Of a stretch of DNA of 64,000 nucleotides, positions 8,306 to 17,425 are shown piece by piece. Every line of letters starts with the position of its first letter. Positions within the stretch are counted from its first letter, which is position 1. Source of the stretch: Halorubrum lipolyticum DSM 21995 (lineage in GTDB: Archaea > Halobacteriota > Halobacteria > Halobacteriales > Haloferacaceae); contig NZ_AOJG01000028.1 in the NCBI RefSeq assembly GCF_000337375.1, positions 1-64,000 of the forward strand, in the 5' to 3' direction. The translations under genes and the position numbers were made by a program. The notes under the pieces are model-generated. The model had not been told where the DNA came from. It was given only the letters and a program-made list of their open reading frames with translations, and did no database searches.

Positions 8306-8536
8306 TTTTTCCCACAGAGAGGTAGTCTTCAGAGAAACAGGTTCCATGCGAAAGCGAACGATCTCAGCCACTCGTTAGTCGGACTCAAAACCGGCTGGGG
8401 ACGAGAGCAAAGTACAGTCACCGGGGTCCGGCCGATCGCAGACCCCAACATATATGATAACAGATACCACATATTACTGTAGACGATCTGAATTGCGGTA
8501 ACACAGAGATGATTGTCCGCGTCAGAGAAGCAAATC

Positions 8537-9325
8537 ATGATCGATGGAACGCTGATCGTACTCGGGAGAGAGACCGGAGAGGGAGACGGAACAATAGAGA
8601 CACACGCCGACCGACTGCGGGAGTGGGGCGTCGCGGACGCGGTCCTGGCCAAGCGGTACGGCGAAACCTGGACGCCGACCGTCGACGGTGACGGCAGATT
8701 CGACGACGGGCCGGTGTTCGTCGTCCCGACGTGTTTGGTAGAGACGACCGAAACGAGAAAAGCGGTTTCCAGCGTGGCGACCGAGATAGGTGACTCGGTC
8801 TGTTGCTGTGAGCCGGTCGGTCGAAGTCCCGCGATCACGGACGCTATCGCCGACCGCGCCGTCGAGCATCTCGACCCCGACCCCGACACGTCGCTCGTCT
8901 TGGTCGGGCTCGGCAGCAGTTCGATGCCCCAGTCGCGCCTGACACTCGAGTATCACGAACGACGTCTCCGCGATCAAACCGACTACGGCGAGGTCACGTC
9001 CGCGTATCTGGTGCAAGATCCCGCCGTCGAGTGCGCCCGCTACAACGCCGTTAACGACCGGATCGTGGCAGTCCCGGTCTTCATCACTCCCACCGCTGTG
9101 ACCGAAGAGGAGATCCCGGCGAAACTCGAAGTTGACCGCGGCGGCATCGAGTACGCCGACCCGATCGGAACCCACCCGCGAGTCACCGACGCGATTCACT
9201 CGGAAGTGGTGAAACAGCACGTGCTTCGGACCCATGTCGGCGACTCCGCATCGGCGGCCGTCGACCGCCTCGACGCTGATTTCGACAGTCCTGTCGCGAC
9301 CGATGGCATGGAATCGTCCCGCTAA
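8537..9325 (+). CDS. CbiX-like duplicated protein lacking the chelatase histidines
   Basis: The 262-residue protein has two tandem halves that line up with class II chelatases of the CbiX/SirB family (sirohydrochlorin cobaltochelatase): DGTLIVLG...HADRLREWGV...VFVVPTCL...PVGRSPAITDAI in the first half and SLVLVGLGSSS...YHERRLRD...IVAVPVFITPTAVTEEEIP...PIGTHPRVTDAI in the second. In active enzymes the first strand ends in GHG and the VPLF strand leads to a second His; here these are LGR, GLG, CLV and TAV, so the metal-binding histidines are gone in both halves. Divergent transcription from the reactivase and proximity to B12-dependent genes suggest a cobalamin-related role other than chelation. 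The ATG at 8537 was preferred over a TTG at 8513. Confidence 0.68.
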   Translation: MIDGTLIVLGRETGEGDGTIETHADRLREWGVADAVLAKRYGETWTPTVDGDGRFDDGPVFVVPTCLVETTETRKAVSSVATEIGDSVCCCEPVGRSPAITDAIADRAVEHLDPDPDTSLVLVGLGSSSMPQSRLTLEYHERRLRDQTDYGEVTSAYLVQDPAVECARYNAVNDRIVAVPVFITPTAVTEEEIPAKLEVDRGGIEYADPIGTHPRVTDAIHSEVVKQHVLRTHVGDSASAAVDRLDADFDSPVATDGMESSR

Positions 9326-10262
9326 CGCGTGGCCGATCCGACTGCCGAGCGACCCATCGATATCTCCCTCTCGAAGAGAGCGTGTTGGCGTCGTCAACGC
9401 CCTCGTCGAGCTCGTGTCGCGGCGGCCCGGTTTCAGGCGTGACAATAAGCGCGCCCTCGCCGTCGATGTCGACCACGTCGCCCGCGTCACGAGATGAGTG
9501 ACTCACCGGATCACCGGATATTGGTCGGGTTGAGTTCGGCGTGACTTGTGGTCGACGGCGACGGCTTCGAGCCAGTTTTGAACTGGCTCTAGCGCAACAT
9601 TGCAGAAACTATTCGCGAACGATGATGTTCGTCGTTTTACTTTTCAAGAGATACGTTCAACGCCATTCGATACCCACGCGTGACGTGTTGAAATCGGACC
9701 CCGTGACGACGGCGATCCACCCGCAGCCACGGAGCACCGTCGACGAGAGAGATCCCATTGGTCACCCGCTGTGGTCTCCGCATTTTCACGAGAAATATCG
9801 AGGGAATCGCCGTTTTTCTCGTCGAATAGCGCGAATGTGAAGCGGAGTTCGTGTCGGGGACGACGGAAGCGTACAGCCAGTATCACTCAGAAGTGAGCTA
9901 AATCACGGGTTTATCGACTGCAAAATAATTCGAGATGATACATCTATCGGCCGTAGATCGGCTTTTTGTACCCCCCGGTGGAGAGTGATTCGAGGGCGAT
10001 GAGAACCCGAACTATCAAAAACAAATACAATATATAAATACAACATAAATGCGGAATACAGTCAAACAGAGCCGGGTACCGAGCTTCATCGCCGACTCGG
10101 GAGTCGCCGCTCGCTCCAAAAGATCTCACTCGAGACAATCGCGATCGTCGCTGAGTGGGTAGTCCGAGAGCACGAACGACTCGGCCGTCTGACCGCCTCG
10201 TCCTTCGACCCTGGCTCGACACCGCCCAGTCAACTTCGATCACAGCTTGCGCTCTCGTGAAA
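9326..10262. other. Long intergenic region, no convincing gene
   Basis: I see no convincing gene in these 937 bases. A minus-strand frame ending near 9506 begins with protein-like sequence (RDAGDVVDIDGEGALIV) but soon turns Arg-rich, so it may be a gene remnant. The stretch also holds the hairpin at 9570-9590, a small GCCG-TAGAT-CGGC stem followed by T5 near 9949-9966, and an AT-rich stretch at 10010-10050. Confidence 0.4.
9570..9590. repeat. Perfect inverted repeat, 9-bp stem
   Basis: GAGCCAGTT and AACTGGCTC flank a 3-base TTG loop, a perfect 9-bp dyad in the intergenic region downstream of the CbiX-like gene. It could be an operator or an RNA hairpin; no T-tract follows directly. Confidence 0.55.
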
Positions 10263-11354
10263 CTACGGTAACAGCACGTCTGAAACGGTGATTTCGAAGT
10301 CAAAACCGACGGCCTCGGCGGTTCGCGTCGGCACGGTCCCCGTCTCGGAGACGACTTCGATACCGTCCTCGGTGACCAGTACCGTGTCTTCGGTTTTGAC
10401 ACCGACCGCGGTGGGATTCCACGCGTAGGCCATCGGCAGTGAGACGGGATCGCTCCCGCGCGGCGTACCGATCCACTCCCGGCCCAGCGTCCCGAGCGCA
10501 CCGCCCTGATGGTGGTTCTGCCACTCGTCGGCGTATCCCAACGCCTCGTAGGCTCGTTTGATGCTCGCGAACACGTCCCCTGACGTCCCGCCCGAGCGGC
10601 CGACCGCTCGGGTGGCGGCGTACGCCGTCGCGGCGACCCGACACAGATCGTCGTATCGCCGTTCGAACGCGGCCGGGATATCCTCGAACCAAACGGTGCG
10701 GGTCACCGCGGCATTGAGGCCATCGCGGACACCGACGACGGTGAGGATCGCGTAGGAACCCACCGCGACGGGTTGCGGAGTGAAATGCCGGTACCGCTCG
10801 ACTCGGTCCGCTCCGCCGACGAGGACGACGGTCGACTCGATACCACGCGAATGAAGCGTGCCGTGGAGCGAGCCGGCCAGAGAGCGCTCGGTGTCGCTGG
10901 GTGAGGCGCTCCGAGCGACCGACTCCACGGCGGCGGCAACGTCTCGACTCAGCTCTCGGTACCGATCGATATCGATCTCGGTCAACGGCTGTGTCAGTTC
11001 GACCCTGTCGACGGCATCGAATTCGGGTCGCGAAAAATCGGCCGCCGCCGGACGCGTCGCCCGATCGGCAACGGCGGATTCGATATCCGTGTCGTGCCAG
11101 GGACCGGACTCGAGCGTGACGTCGTCGTCGAGTTCTTCATCGAGTAACCGCTGCGCCTCGATATTGGTCGTAAGCACGGTCGTGTCGACGCCGTCGTACC
11201 CGACCGCGGCGACCCCGGTCTCGCCGGCGCGTTCGACGAGGTTGGACCCGCCCGTGAGCCACGAGAACAGGTGTGGCGTCGCCAGCCAGATCGATTCGAG
11301 ATCGTGCGTGCGCAGATAGGCGTCTACTCGGTCGAGTTTGGACTGATGAGGCAT
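10263..11354 (-). CDS. M24-family (creatinase/aminopeptidase fold) protein with lost metal ligands
   Basis: The 363-residue protein has the two-domain layout of M24B proline peptidases: an N-terminal creatinase-type domain (about 1-130) and a C-terminal pita-bread domain (about 130-363). The usual five metal ligands are mostly absent: where the D...D motif should be it reads VGVRDGLNAAVTRTVW, the His region is NHHQGGALG, the first Glu site is WNPTAVG, and only the last Glu (VKTEDTVL) is kept. It may therefore be a non-peptidase homologue acting on another small molecule. It is the last gene of the carbohydrate run, 93 bases after the SDR gene. Confidence 0.78.
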   Translation of the reverse strand: MPHQSKLDRVDAYLRTHDLESIWLATPHLFSWLTGGSNLVERAGETGVAAVGYDGVDTTVLTTNIEAQRLLDEELDDDVTLESGPWHDTDIESAVADRATRPAAADFSRPEFDAVDRVELTQPLTEIDIDRYRELSRDVAAAVESVARSASPSDTERSLAGSLHGTLHSRGIESTVVLVGGADRVERYRHFTPQPVAVGSYAILTVVGVRDGLNAAVTRTVWFEDIPAAFERRYDDLCRVAATAYAATRAVGRSGGTSGDVFASIKRAYEALGYADEWQNHHQGGALGTLGREWIGTPRGSDPVSLPMAYAWNPTAVGVKTEDTVLVTEDGIEVVSETGTVPTRTAEAVGFDFEITVSDVLLP

Positions 11355-11447
11355 GGGTTCCGTTGTCGCCGTGGTTTCTCTCGCGTGGTAATAAAACGAC
11401 CCGGGACGGCTGGTTCGATCGCGCCGCCGATCGGACTCACCGAGCGG

Positions 11448-12245
11448 TCAGCGGCTTCGCGCGTACTCGAGGAAGCTGTGGTCCTGCATGACCGCGGTCC
11501 GGCCGCCGTCGACGAGGAGGCTCGTTCCGGTGATGAACGAGGCCTCGTCGCTCGTCAGGAACGCGACGGTCGCCGCGACGTCGTCCGGCGTTCCGATCCG
11601 TCCCAGCGGATGCATCGCCTCGACCCGCTCGCGGTCGTCGTCGCTCAGCTCCTCCCGGGTGCGCTCGACGTCGACCCACCCGGGATTGATCGTGTTCACC
11701 CGTATCCCGAGCGGCCCGAGCTCGAGCGCGAGCGCCCGGGTCATCCCGTTGATACCCGACTTCACCGCGTTGTACGGGAACAGCCCGGGCATCGTCAGAA
11801 ACGCGTGGTTCGAGGACATGTTGAGGACGGCTCCGCCGTCGGGCATGTGCTCGACGACGTGTTTGACGCAGAGCCAGAACGACCGGAAGTCGGTCTCGAC
11901 GACGAACTCCCAGTCGTCCATCGTCGCCTCGGTCGCCGTCGTCTCGGTCTGTACGCCGGCGTTGTTCACGAGGATATCGACGCGACCGTAGCGCTCGGCG
12001 GTCGCGTCGACGAGCGACGCTATCGCGTCCGGGTCGCGCATGTCGGCCGCGATGAAAACCGCCTCGCCGCCGTCGGCGCGGATCGCGTCGACGACTCGCC
12101 GGCCGTCGGCTTCCGACCGACCGTTGACGACGACGCGCGCGCCCTCGGCGGCGAGCCGCTCGGCGACGCCCGCACCGATTCCCTTGGTCGACCCGGTCAC
12201 GATGGCGACGTCGTCGGCGTGCCGTCCCGGCCGAGGGTCACTCAT
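11448..12245 (-). CDS. SDR-family NAD(P)-dependent oxidoreductase
   Basis: This 265-residue classical short-chain dehydrogenase carries the cofactor motif TGSTKGIG (about residues 17-24), NNAGVQ (93-98), catalytic Ser in NMSSNHAF and the YNAVK active-site Tyr/Lys (about 158-162), and INPGWVDVER after it. N-terminal DDVAIVTGS and the R in VVNGRS suggest NADP preference, though this is uncertain. Its start overlaps the stop of the GH5-like gene by 8 bases, so it is translated in the same operon. In context it may be a sugar dehydrogenase oxidising the aldose released by the glycosidases to a lactone. Confidence 0.88.
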   Translation of the reverse strand: MSDPRPGRHADDVAIVTGSTKGIGAGVAERLAAEGARVVVNGRSEADGRRVVDAIRADGGEAVFIAADMRDPDAIASLVDATAERYGRVDILVNNAGVQTETTATEATMDDWEFVVETDFRSFWLCVKHVVEHMPDGGAVLNMSSNHAFLTMPGLFPYNAVKSGINGMTRALALELGPLGIRVNTINPGWVDVERTREELSDDDRERVEAMHPLGRIGTPDDVAATVAFLTSDEASFITGTSLLVDGGRTAVMQDHSFLEYARSR

Positions 12246-13296
12246 CGGCCGGCTCCGGCAGCGCGCTCAGATCGCCGCGGCCGGTGTACTCGGCGAACAG
12301 TTCGACTTCCGCCCGACGGTACGGCGTCCCGTCCCCGTGAACCACGTCGTGGAACCAGGTGTCGGTGTCCTCGTCCTCGACCGCCTCGGCGATCGAGGTT
12401 TGTGCGGTGCTCCACGGCAGGTTGGTCTGGATCTTGCCGTTGACGAAGCCCCAGGTGTAACAGCCGATATTCCGTTCTTTATAAAGGGGCAGATGCGTCC
12501 GGACGTGGTTATCGCGCGTCCGGGCGAGCCACTCCGTACAGAGCAACGGCCGGTCGTAGTCCTCGAGGTCCGCGAGCCGCTCCGTCGTGAACTCCAGGTC
12601 GCTGTAGTCGTGGAACGAGATGACATCGGCGTGTTCGCTCCCGATCCGGTTCTGTTCGGTCCGGTTCGGGTCCCAGTTGACGCCGGCGGTGACCGGCTGG
12701 GTCGGGTCGGCCTCTCGGACCCAATCGAACGACTCTCGAAGCAGCGGCAGCGTCCGTTTGTCCATCTCGCTGTTGCCGGGCTCGTTGTACACGTCCCAGA
12801 TGAGGACGCGCTCGTCCGCGCGAAACGCGCTGACGACGTCGCGGACGTACTCGGCCAGCTTCGGCCAGGTCGATCGGTCGACGGCCCGCTCGTGGCCCGG
12901 GCTTGGCGTCCACTGGCTGTTGTGCGTGTTGGGAATGGGATCTTTCTGCGGCCCGAGATACGGTTCGTCGCCCGAGAACGCGACGTCGTCGAAGAAGACG
13001 AACATCGTCGAGAGCCCGTGTTTATCGGCGATCGAGAGGAACTCCTCCATGCGCCGTTTGAATCCCTCGGGGTCGTCCTCCCAGACGACGTACTGCAGGA
13101 ACACCCGGACGGTGTTCATCCCGACCGCGCTCGCCCACCCGAGTTCCCGATCGATCGTCTCGGGGTCGAACGAGTCGGCGAGCCACATCTCCGTGGGGTT
13201 AACCGCCGTGCTCGGCAGGTAATTGCAGCCGACGAGCCACTCCTGCTCGTCGTACCAGTTCCACGCTTCTTCCGTGCTCCAACGTTCGGTTGTCAT
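12238..13296 (-). CDS. GH5-like (clan A) glycoside hydrolase, cytoplasmic
   Basis: The 352-residue protein is a (beta/alpha)8 glycosidase of the GH5/GH-A type. It has WASAVGMNTVRVFLQYVVW near residues 54-72, the acid/base motif IWDVYNEPGNS (Glu about 170) and the nucleophile motif PLLCTEWLAR (Glu about 254), plus CYTWGFVNGK. No signal peptide is visible, so it acts on imported oligosaccharides. Similar proteins are often annotated as 1,4-beta-xylanase; the true substrate is unclear. It lies 81 bases downstream of the dehydratase gene and overlaps the SDR gene, within the ABC-transport/GH2 operon. Confidence 0.82.
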   Translation of the reverse strand: MTTERWSTEEAWNWYDEQEWLVGCNYLPSTAVNPTEMWLADSFDPETIDRELGWASAVGMNTVRVFLQYVVWEDDPEGFKRRMEEFLSIADKHGLSTMFVFFDDVAFSGDEPYLGPQKDPIPNTHNSQWTPSPGHERAVDRSTWPKLAEYVRDVVSAFRADERVLIWDVYNEPGNSEMDKRTLPLLRESFDWVREADPTQPVTAGVNWDPNRTEQNRIGSEHADVISFHDYSDLEFTTERLADLEDYDRPLLCTEWLARTRDNHVRTHLPLYKERNIGCYTWGFVNGKIQTNLPWSTAQTSIAEAVEDEDTDTWFHDVVHGDGTPYRRAEVELFAEYTGRGDLSALPEPADE

Positions 13297-13377
13297 GTAT
13301 CGAGTTCTCCGTGTCGTCTGTCGCGTCTTCGTGTCAATTCGTCTGAGACGGTGCTGCGAGGGCCTCCGTCCCGGTCC

Positions 13378-14532
13378 TCACCACTCGGCGACGCTCCCGT
13401 CGTCGTGTCGCCAGACGGGATTGTGCCAGTCGACCTCCAGTTCGGCGCGTTCGCGGACGTAGTCGGCGTCGATCTCGACCCCGAGTCCCGGGTCGTCGGG
13501 GAGATCCACGAACCCCTCGTCGTAGTCGAAGACCGAGGGGTCGACGAGGTAGTCGAGCACGTCGTTGCCCTCGTTGTAGTGGATGTCCAGGCTCTGTTCC
13601 TGGATGAGCGCGTTCGGGGCGACGGCGTCGACCTGCAGACAGGACGCCAGCGCGATCGGCCCGAGCGGACAGTGAGGCGCCATCGCCACGTCGTACGCCT
13701 CGGCCATCGCGGCGATCTTCGTCACTTCGGTGATGCCGCCGGCGTGCGAGAGGTCCGGCTGGATGACGTCGACCGACCCGTTCTCGAAGACCTGCTTGAA
13801 GTCCCACCGCGAGTACATCCGCTCGCCCGTCGCGATCGGCGTCGACGTCTGCGCGGCGATCTGGGGCAGCGCGTCGTTGTGTTCCGGTAACACCGGCTCC
13901 TCGATGAAGAACGGCTCGTGGACCTCGAGCTCGTCGGCGAGGCGTTTGGCCATCGGCTTGGTGACGCGACCGTGGAAGTCGACGCCGATGTCGACCTCGG
14001 GGCCGACCCGGTCGCGGACTTCGCCGAGGCGGTCGACCGCGGCGGCGACACTACTCGGGGTATCGACGCGGCGGAGCTCCGGCGTCGCGTTCATCTTGAG
14101 CGCGGTGAACCCGGCGTCGACTTTCGCCGCCGCCGCCTCGCCGACGTCGGCCGGCCGATCGCCGCCGACCCACTGGTAGACGCGGACGCGATCGCGGACC
14201 GGCCCGCCGAGCAGCTCGTACACCGGGGCACCGAACCGCTTGCCCTTGATGTCCCAGAGCGCCTGGTCGATACCGGCGATCGCGGACATGAGGACCGGTC
14301 CCCCTCGATAGAAGCCGCCGCGATACATCGCCTGCCAGTGGTCCTCGATGCGGTTCGGGTCCTCGCCGAGCAGATACGTCTCGAGGAGCTCTTCGACCGC
14401 TCCGCGGACGGTACGGGATCGCCCCTCGACGACCGGCTCGCCCCAGCCCACGGTGCCGTCGCTGGTCTCGATGCGGAGGAACAGCCACCGCGGCGGGACC
14501 TCGAACAGTTCGTAGTCGGTGATGGTTGTCAT
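13378..14532 (-). CDS. dgoD: Enolase-superfamily sugar-acid dehydratase (galactonate dehydratase-like)
   Basis: This 384-residue protein belongs to the mandelate racemase branch of the enolase superfamily. It shows the N-terminal capping domain (MTTITDYELFEVPPRW), GALWDIKGK-like QALWDIKGKRFG, the metal-ligand strands VDFHG (about 187), EEPV (Glu about 213) and TGERMYSRWDF (Glu about 240), and the PHCPLGP motif (His about 290) that marks galactonate/gluconate dehydratases. The start at 14532 begins just after a 20-base gap from the GH2 gene. With the SDR dehydrogenase it would fit a De Ley-Doudoroff-type route from galactose (or a similar sugar) via the aldonate to 2-keto-3-deoxy acid. Confidence 0.85.
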   Translation of the reverse strand: MTTITDYELFEVPPRWLFLRIETSDGTVGWGEPVVEGRSRTVRGAVEELLETYLLGEDPNRIEDHWQAMYRGGFYRGGPVLMSAIAGIDQALWDIKGKRFGAPVYELLGGPVRDRVRVYQWVGGDRPADVGEAAAAKVDAGFTALKMNATPELRRVDTPSSVAAAVDRLGEVRDRVGPEVDIGVDFHGRVTKPMAKRLADELEVHEPFFIEEPVLPEHNDALPQIAAQTSTPIATGERMYSRWDFKQVFENGSVDVIQPDLSHAGGITEVTKIAAMAEAYDVAMAPHCPLGPIALASCLQVDAVAPNALIQEQSLDIHYNEGNDVLDYLVDPSVFDYDEGFVDLPDDPGLGVEIDADYVRERAELEVDWHNPVWRHDDGSVAEW

Positions 14533-14552
14533 GGTGTGGTCGCTTCGCGTGG

Positions 14553-17339
14553 TTAGTTGCGGGCCCGTTCGTCGATGAGTCGATCGAGGAGAGCCGTCCC
14601 CACTGGCTGTTCGCCGTAGGCCTGTCCGAGCGGGAAGGTCGTCACGCACACCCGCCCGTCGCCGACCGACCGCGTGAGCAGCGGACTGCCCCAGTTCGCG
14701 ATCCAGCCCTCGACGTACTCCACGTGGATGTCGTCGCGGTCCGTGTCGAGCCCCGTCACCAGCGCGTTCGGATAGATCCCCTCGAAGGCCCAATCCAGCC
14801 GTTTGCTTCCGGTCAGATCCGAGATGAGGGGACTGTCGTGGGCGAACAGGGACGAACAGAGGTTCCAGTTCTCTCCCCGGGGGAGCTCTCGGTACTCGAA
14901 GAGGTCGTCCGCGGGCGTCGGCTCGCGGAGTCGGGGGAGCAACAAGACGTCGCCGCCCGCTTCCGCGAACGCCTCGACGCCTGCGTCGAGCGTCGACACG
15001 ACCGCCAGGTCGACCTCGTCGGTCAGTTCGCGGGTCACGTCGTGCCGGGACCCGATGAGGCGGTCCGCGACGTAGTTGTCCTCGACGAACACCGTCCCCT
15101 CGCGGTTGGGCACCCGCGCGGGCTCGACGACCGTCACCGGCTCTTCGTTCCTCGCCGTCGCCGGGTCGCCGTCGCCCGACGCGTCGCTCGTGAACGTGAC
15201 CTCGAGCGTGTAGACCCCGGACGTCTCGACCCGCGGCGTCGAGGCGGTGACCGCTCGCGACCGGGACCGCGCGTGGGCGTCGGCCGCCACCTCGAAGCTC
15301 CCCTCGTCGACCGTGTCGCCCGTCGCGTCCGCGGAGAGCGACCACTCGACGGTCCCGCGGTGAACGTCGCGACCGTCGTTGACCACGGTGACCGAGGCGG
15401 TGACCTCGTCGCCGCCCCAGACGACGTGACTGTCGGGCTCGGCGGCGACGAACAGCTCGCCGTTGATCGCGGCGAACTCCTCGTGGAACGCCTTCTCCTC
15501 GCGCCGGTAGTCGAGGATCCCGTTGAACTCCCATTCGATGTCGCTGAACTCGGTGATGACGTATCCAGAGATGCCGTCGTGAACCCGCATCTGCTCGATG
15601 AGGTCCTTGACCGAGTGGTACTCCCGCCACTGCCAGACGTCGGCGAGCTCCGAAATCCCGTCGAACGTGGTCGGGAGCGCCGTCTCCTCGAAGCGCTTGT
15701 CGAACCCGGCGGGCGACCGCAAGTTCGATTCGAGGTGGACCTGTCGCTCGTTGACCGAGCCGTCAGAGGCGGTCAGGAACGGGTGGTTGTACCAGTCGGG
15801 TTCGCCGCCGTAGAACGCCTCGAGCGCGTCGATGTCCGACAGTCCCCACGTACCGAACTCGGAGACGAGGACGGGCGCCGACTCGGGGTCGGTGTACGTC
15901 GCGGCGTAGTTGTCCTCGGGGTGAGACACCATCGAATCGAGGTCCTTCCCCCACCCGGCCGTCCGGTCGGGACTGGCGAAGTAGCGGTGGTAGTCGTTGA
16001 GGTCGGTCGCGACGTGTGCCCACCCGGAGTTGTCGCAGACGAGGCGCGTCGGGTCCCAGCGCTTCGCCGTCTCGTAGAACTCCCCGAGGTACGCCTGCTT
16101 CTCCTCGTCCTCCCAGACGAACGGCTCGTCGTCGGCGTGACCGATCCCCCACTCCTCGTTGTAGAGGCTCCAGGCGACGACGCTCGGGCGGTTGAAGTCC
16201 CGGTCGATGAGGTCTCGGAGCTGTTGGCGGACCTCCGCTTTCGACCGGTCGGTGTACCGGGTCGGGTTCGCGGGCTCCTCCCAGACGAGGATGCCCAGCT
16301 CGTCGGCGAGTTCGATAAAGTCGGGATGGGCGGGTTTGATGTGTTTGCGGAGCAGGTTGAACCCGAGTTCCTTGGCCGTCCGGATCTCCCGTTCGAAGAG
16401 GTCGTCGTCGAAGGGGCGGTACAGGGTTTCCGGGTAATACCCCTGGTCGAGTGCGCCGCGCACGTAGAGCGGCTCGCCGTTGAGGTAGAGCTCACCGTCC
16501 GCAGTGCTAACACTCCGCATTCCGAAGTAGTCGGCGTAGGTGTCGACGGTCCCGTCGTCGGTCGAGAGCGTCACCTCGACGTCGTAGAGCGCGGGCCGGT
16601 CGGGCGTCCAATAGACGGCGTCCGGAACCGGGACCGTGACCGCGGTCGCGTCGTCGGGGTCGACGTGACAGTCCCGCTCGGCGACGAGGTCGCCGTCCCG
16701 CTCCAGCCGGACGGTCGCTTCGAGCCCCTCCGGCGTGCGGCCGTCCACGGCCGTCGCGAACTCCACGCGAGCGGCGTCGTCGTCGAGATCCGGTGTCACC
16801 GTGATATCGGAGACGCGGACCGAGGGCCGGCGTTCGAGGGTCACGTCCTGCCAGATGCCGCTGACGCGGGTGTACCACGGGTCGCCCTGTTTCCCGTGGG
16901 GGATCTCGCTGATGTCCGCCGGGTCGTCGACGCGAACGGTCACGACGTTCTCGCCGGCCTCCAGTTCGTCCGTGACGTCGACCTCGAACGGGAGGTAGCC
17001 ACCGCGGTGATCGCCGCACTCGATCCCGTTGACGTAGACCGTGGCGTGGTAGTCGACCGCGCCGAACCGAAGGAAGGCCCGCTGTCCGTCCGGAACCGAA
17101 TCGAAGTCGACCGAGGTCCGGTACCACGCGACCCCGGTGTAATCGGTGAGTTCGTCGGTCTCTTGCCACGCCGAGGGTACCGACACCGAGAACCGGTCGC
17201 CGTCGTCGGGCCATTCGTCGTCGTCGTACCACTCGTCGTCGATCCCGGTGTCTCCGGCGTCTCGGCGAAGCTGCCAGCGTCCGTTTAACGATCGGATAGA
17301 GCGGCCTTCGACGGGTTTCAGTGAGTCGTTGAGGTTCAT
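14553..17339 (-). CDS. GH2 family glycoside hydrolase (beta-galactosidase/glucuronidase-like)
   Basis: The 928-residue protein has a GH2 architecture: sugar-binding jelly roll (about 15-180, with LNGRWQLRRD and DYTGVAWYRTSV), immunoglobulin-like domain (about 185-285), a TIM barrel starting at FGMRSVST (about 280-610), and C-terminal beta domains ending in an accessory region with GRVCVTTFPLGQAYGEQP. The acid/base Glu lies in SLYNEEWG (about 395) and the nucleophile Glu in VLVSEFGTWG (about 485). There is no signal peptide, so it hydrolyses imported oligosaccharides in the cytoplasm. It is co-directional with the ABC importer genes; beta-galactoside or beta-uronide substrates are both possible. 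Confidence 0.9.
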   Translation of the reverse strand: MNLNDSLKPVEGRSIRSLNGRWQLRRDAGDTGIDDEWYDDDEWPDDGDRFSVSVPSAWQETDELTDYTGVAWYRTSVDFDSVPDGQRAFLRFGAVDYHATVYVNGIECGDHRGGYLPFEVDVTDELEAGENVVTVRVDDPADISEIPHGKQGDPWYTRVSGIWQDVTLERRPSVRVSDITVTPDLDDDAARVEFATAVDGRTPEGLEATVRLERDGDLVAERDCHVDPDDATAVTVPVPDAVYWTPDRPALYDVEVTLSTDDGTVDTYADYFGMRSVSTADGELYLNGEPLYVRGALDQGYYPETLYRPFDDDLFEREIRTAKELGFNLLRKHIKPAHPDFIELADELGILVWEEPANPTRYTDRSKAEVRQQLRDLIDRDFNRPSVVAWSLYNEEWGIGHADDEPFVWEDEEKQAYLGEFYETAKRWDPTRLVCDNSGWAHVATDLNDYHRYFASPDRTAGWGKDLDSMVSHPEDNYAATYTDPESAPVLVSEFGTWGLSDIDALEAFYGGEPDWYNHPFLTASDGSVNERQVHLESNLRSPAGFDKRFEETALPTTFDGISELADVWQWREYHSVKDLIEQMRVHDGISGYVITEFSDIEWEFNGILDYRREEKAFHEEFAAINGELFVAAEPDSHVVWGGDEVTASVTVVNDGRDVHRGTVEWSLSADATGDTVDEGSFEVAADAHARSRSRAVTASTPRVETSGVYTLEVTFTSDASGDGDPATARNEEPVTVVEPARVPNREGTVFVEDNYVADRLIGSRHDVTRELTDEVDLAVVSTLDAGVEAFAEAGGDVLLLPRLREPTPADDLFEYRELPRGENWNLCSSLFAHDSPLISDLTGSKRLDWAFEGIYPNALVTGLDTDRDDIHVEYVEGWIANWGSPLLTRSVGDGRVCVTTFPLGQAYGEQPVGTALLDRLIDERARN

Positions 17340-17425
17340 ATGTGTGTTAGCGTACTGCGGTCGGTGGGTGCTGATTCATTGGGGTTCGGCCGTTGATATC
17401 TGTTTTTATACGTCGATACGCGGAC

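Noticed and set aside
14553-15630. Long minus-strand frame running from the GH2 gene into the dehydratase gene
   Set aside because: The part before 14532 is Arg-rich shadow of the GH2 coding sequence; the real dehydratase starts at 14532.
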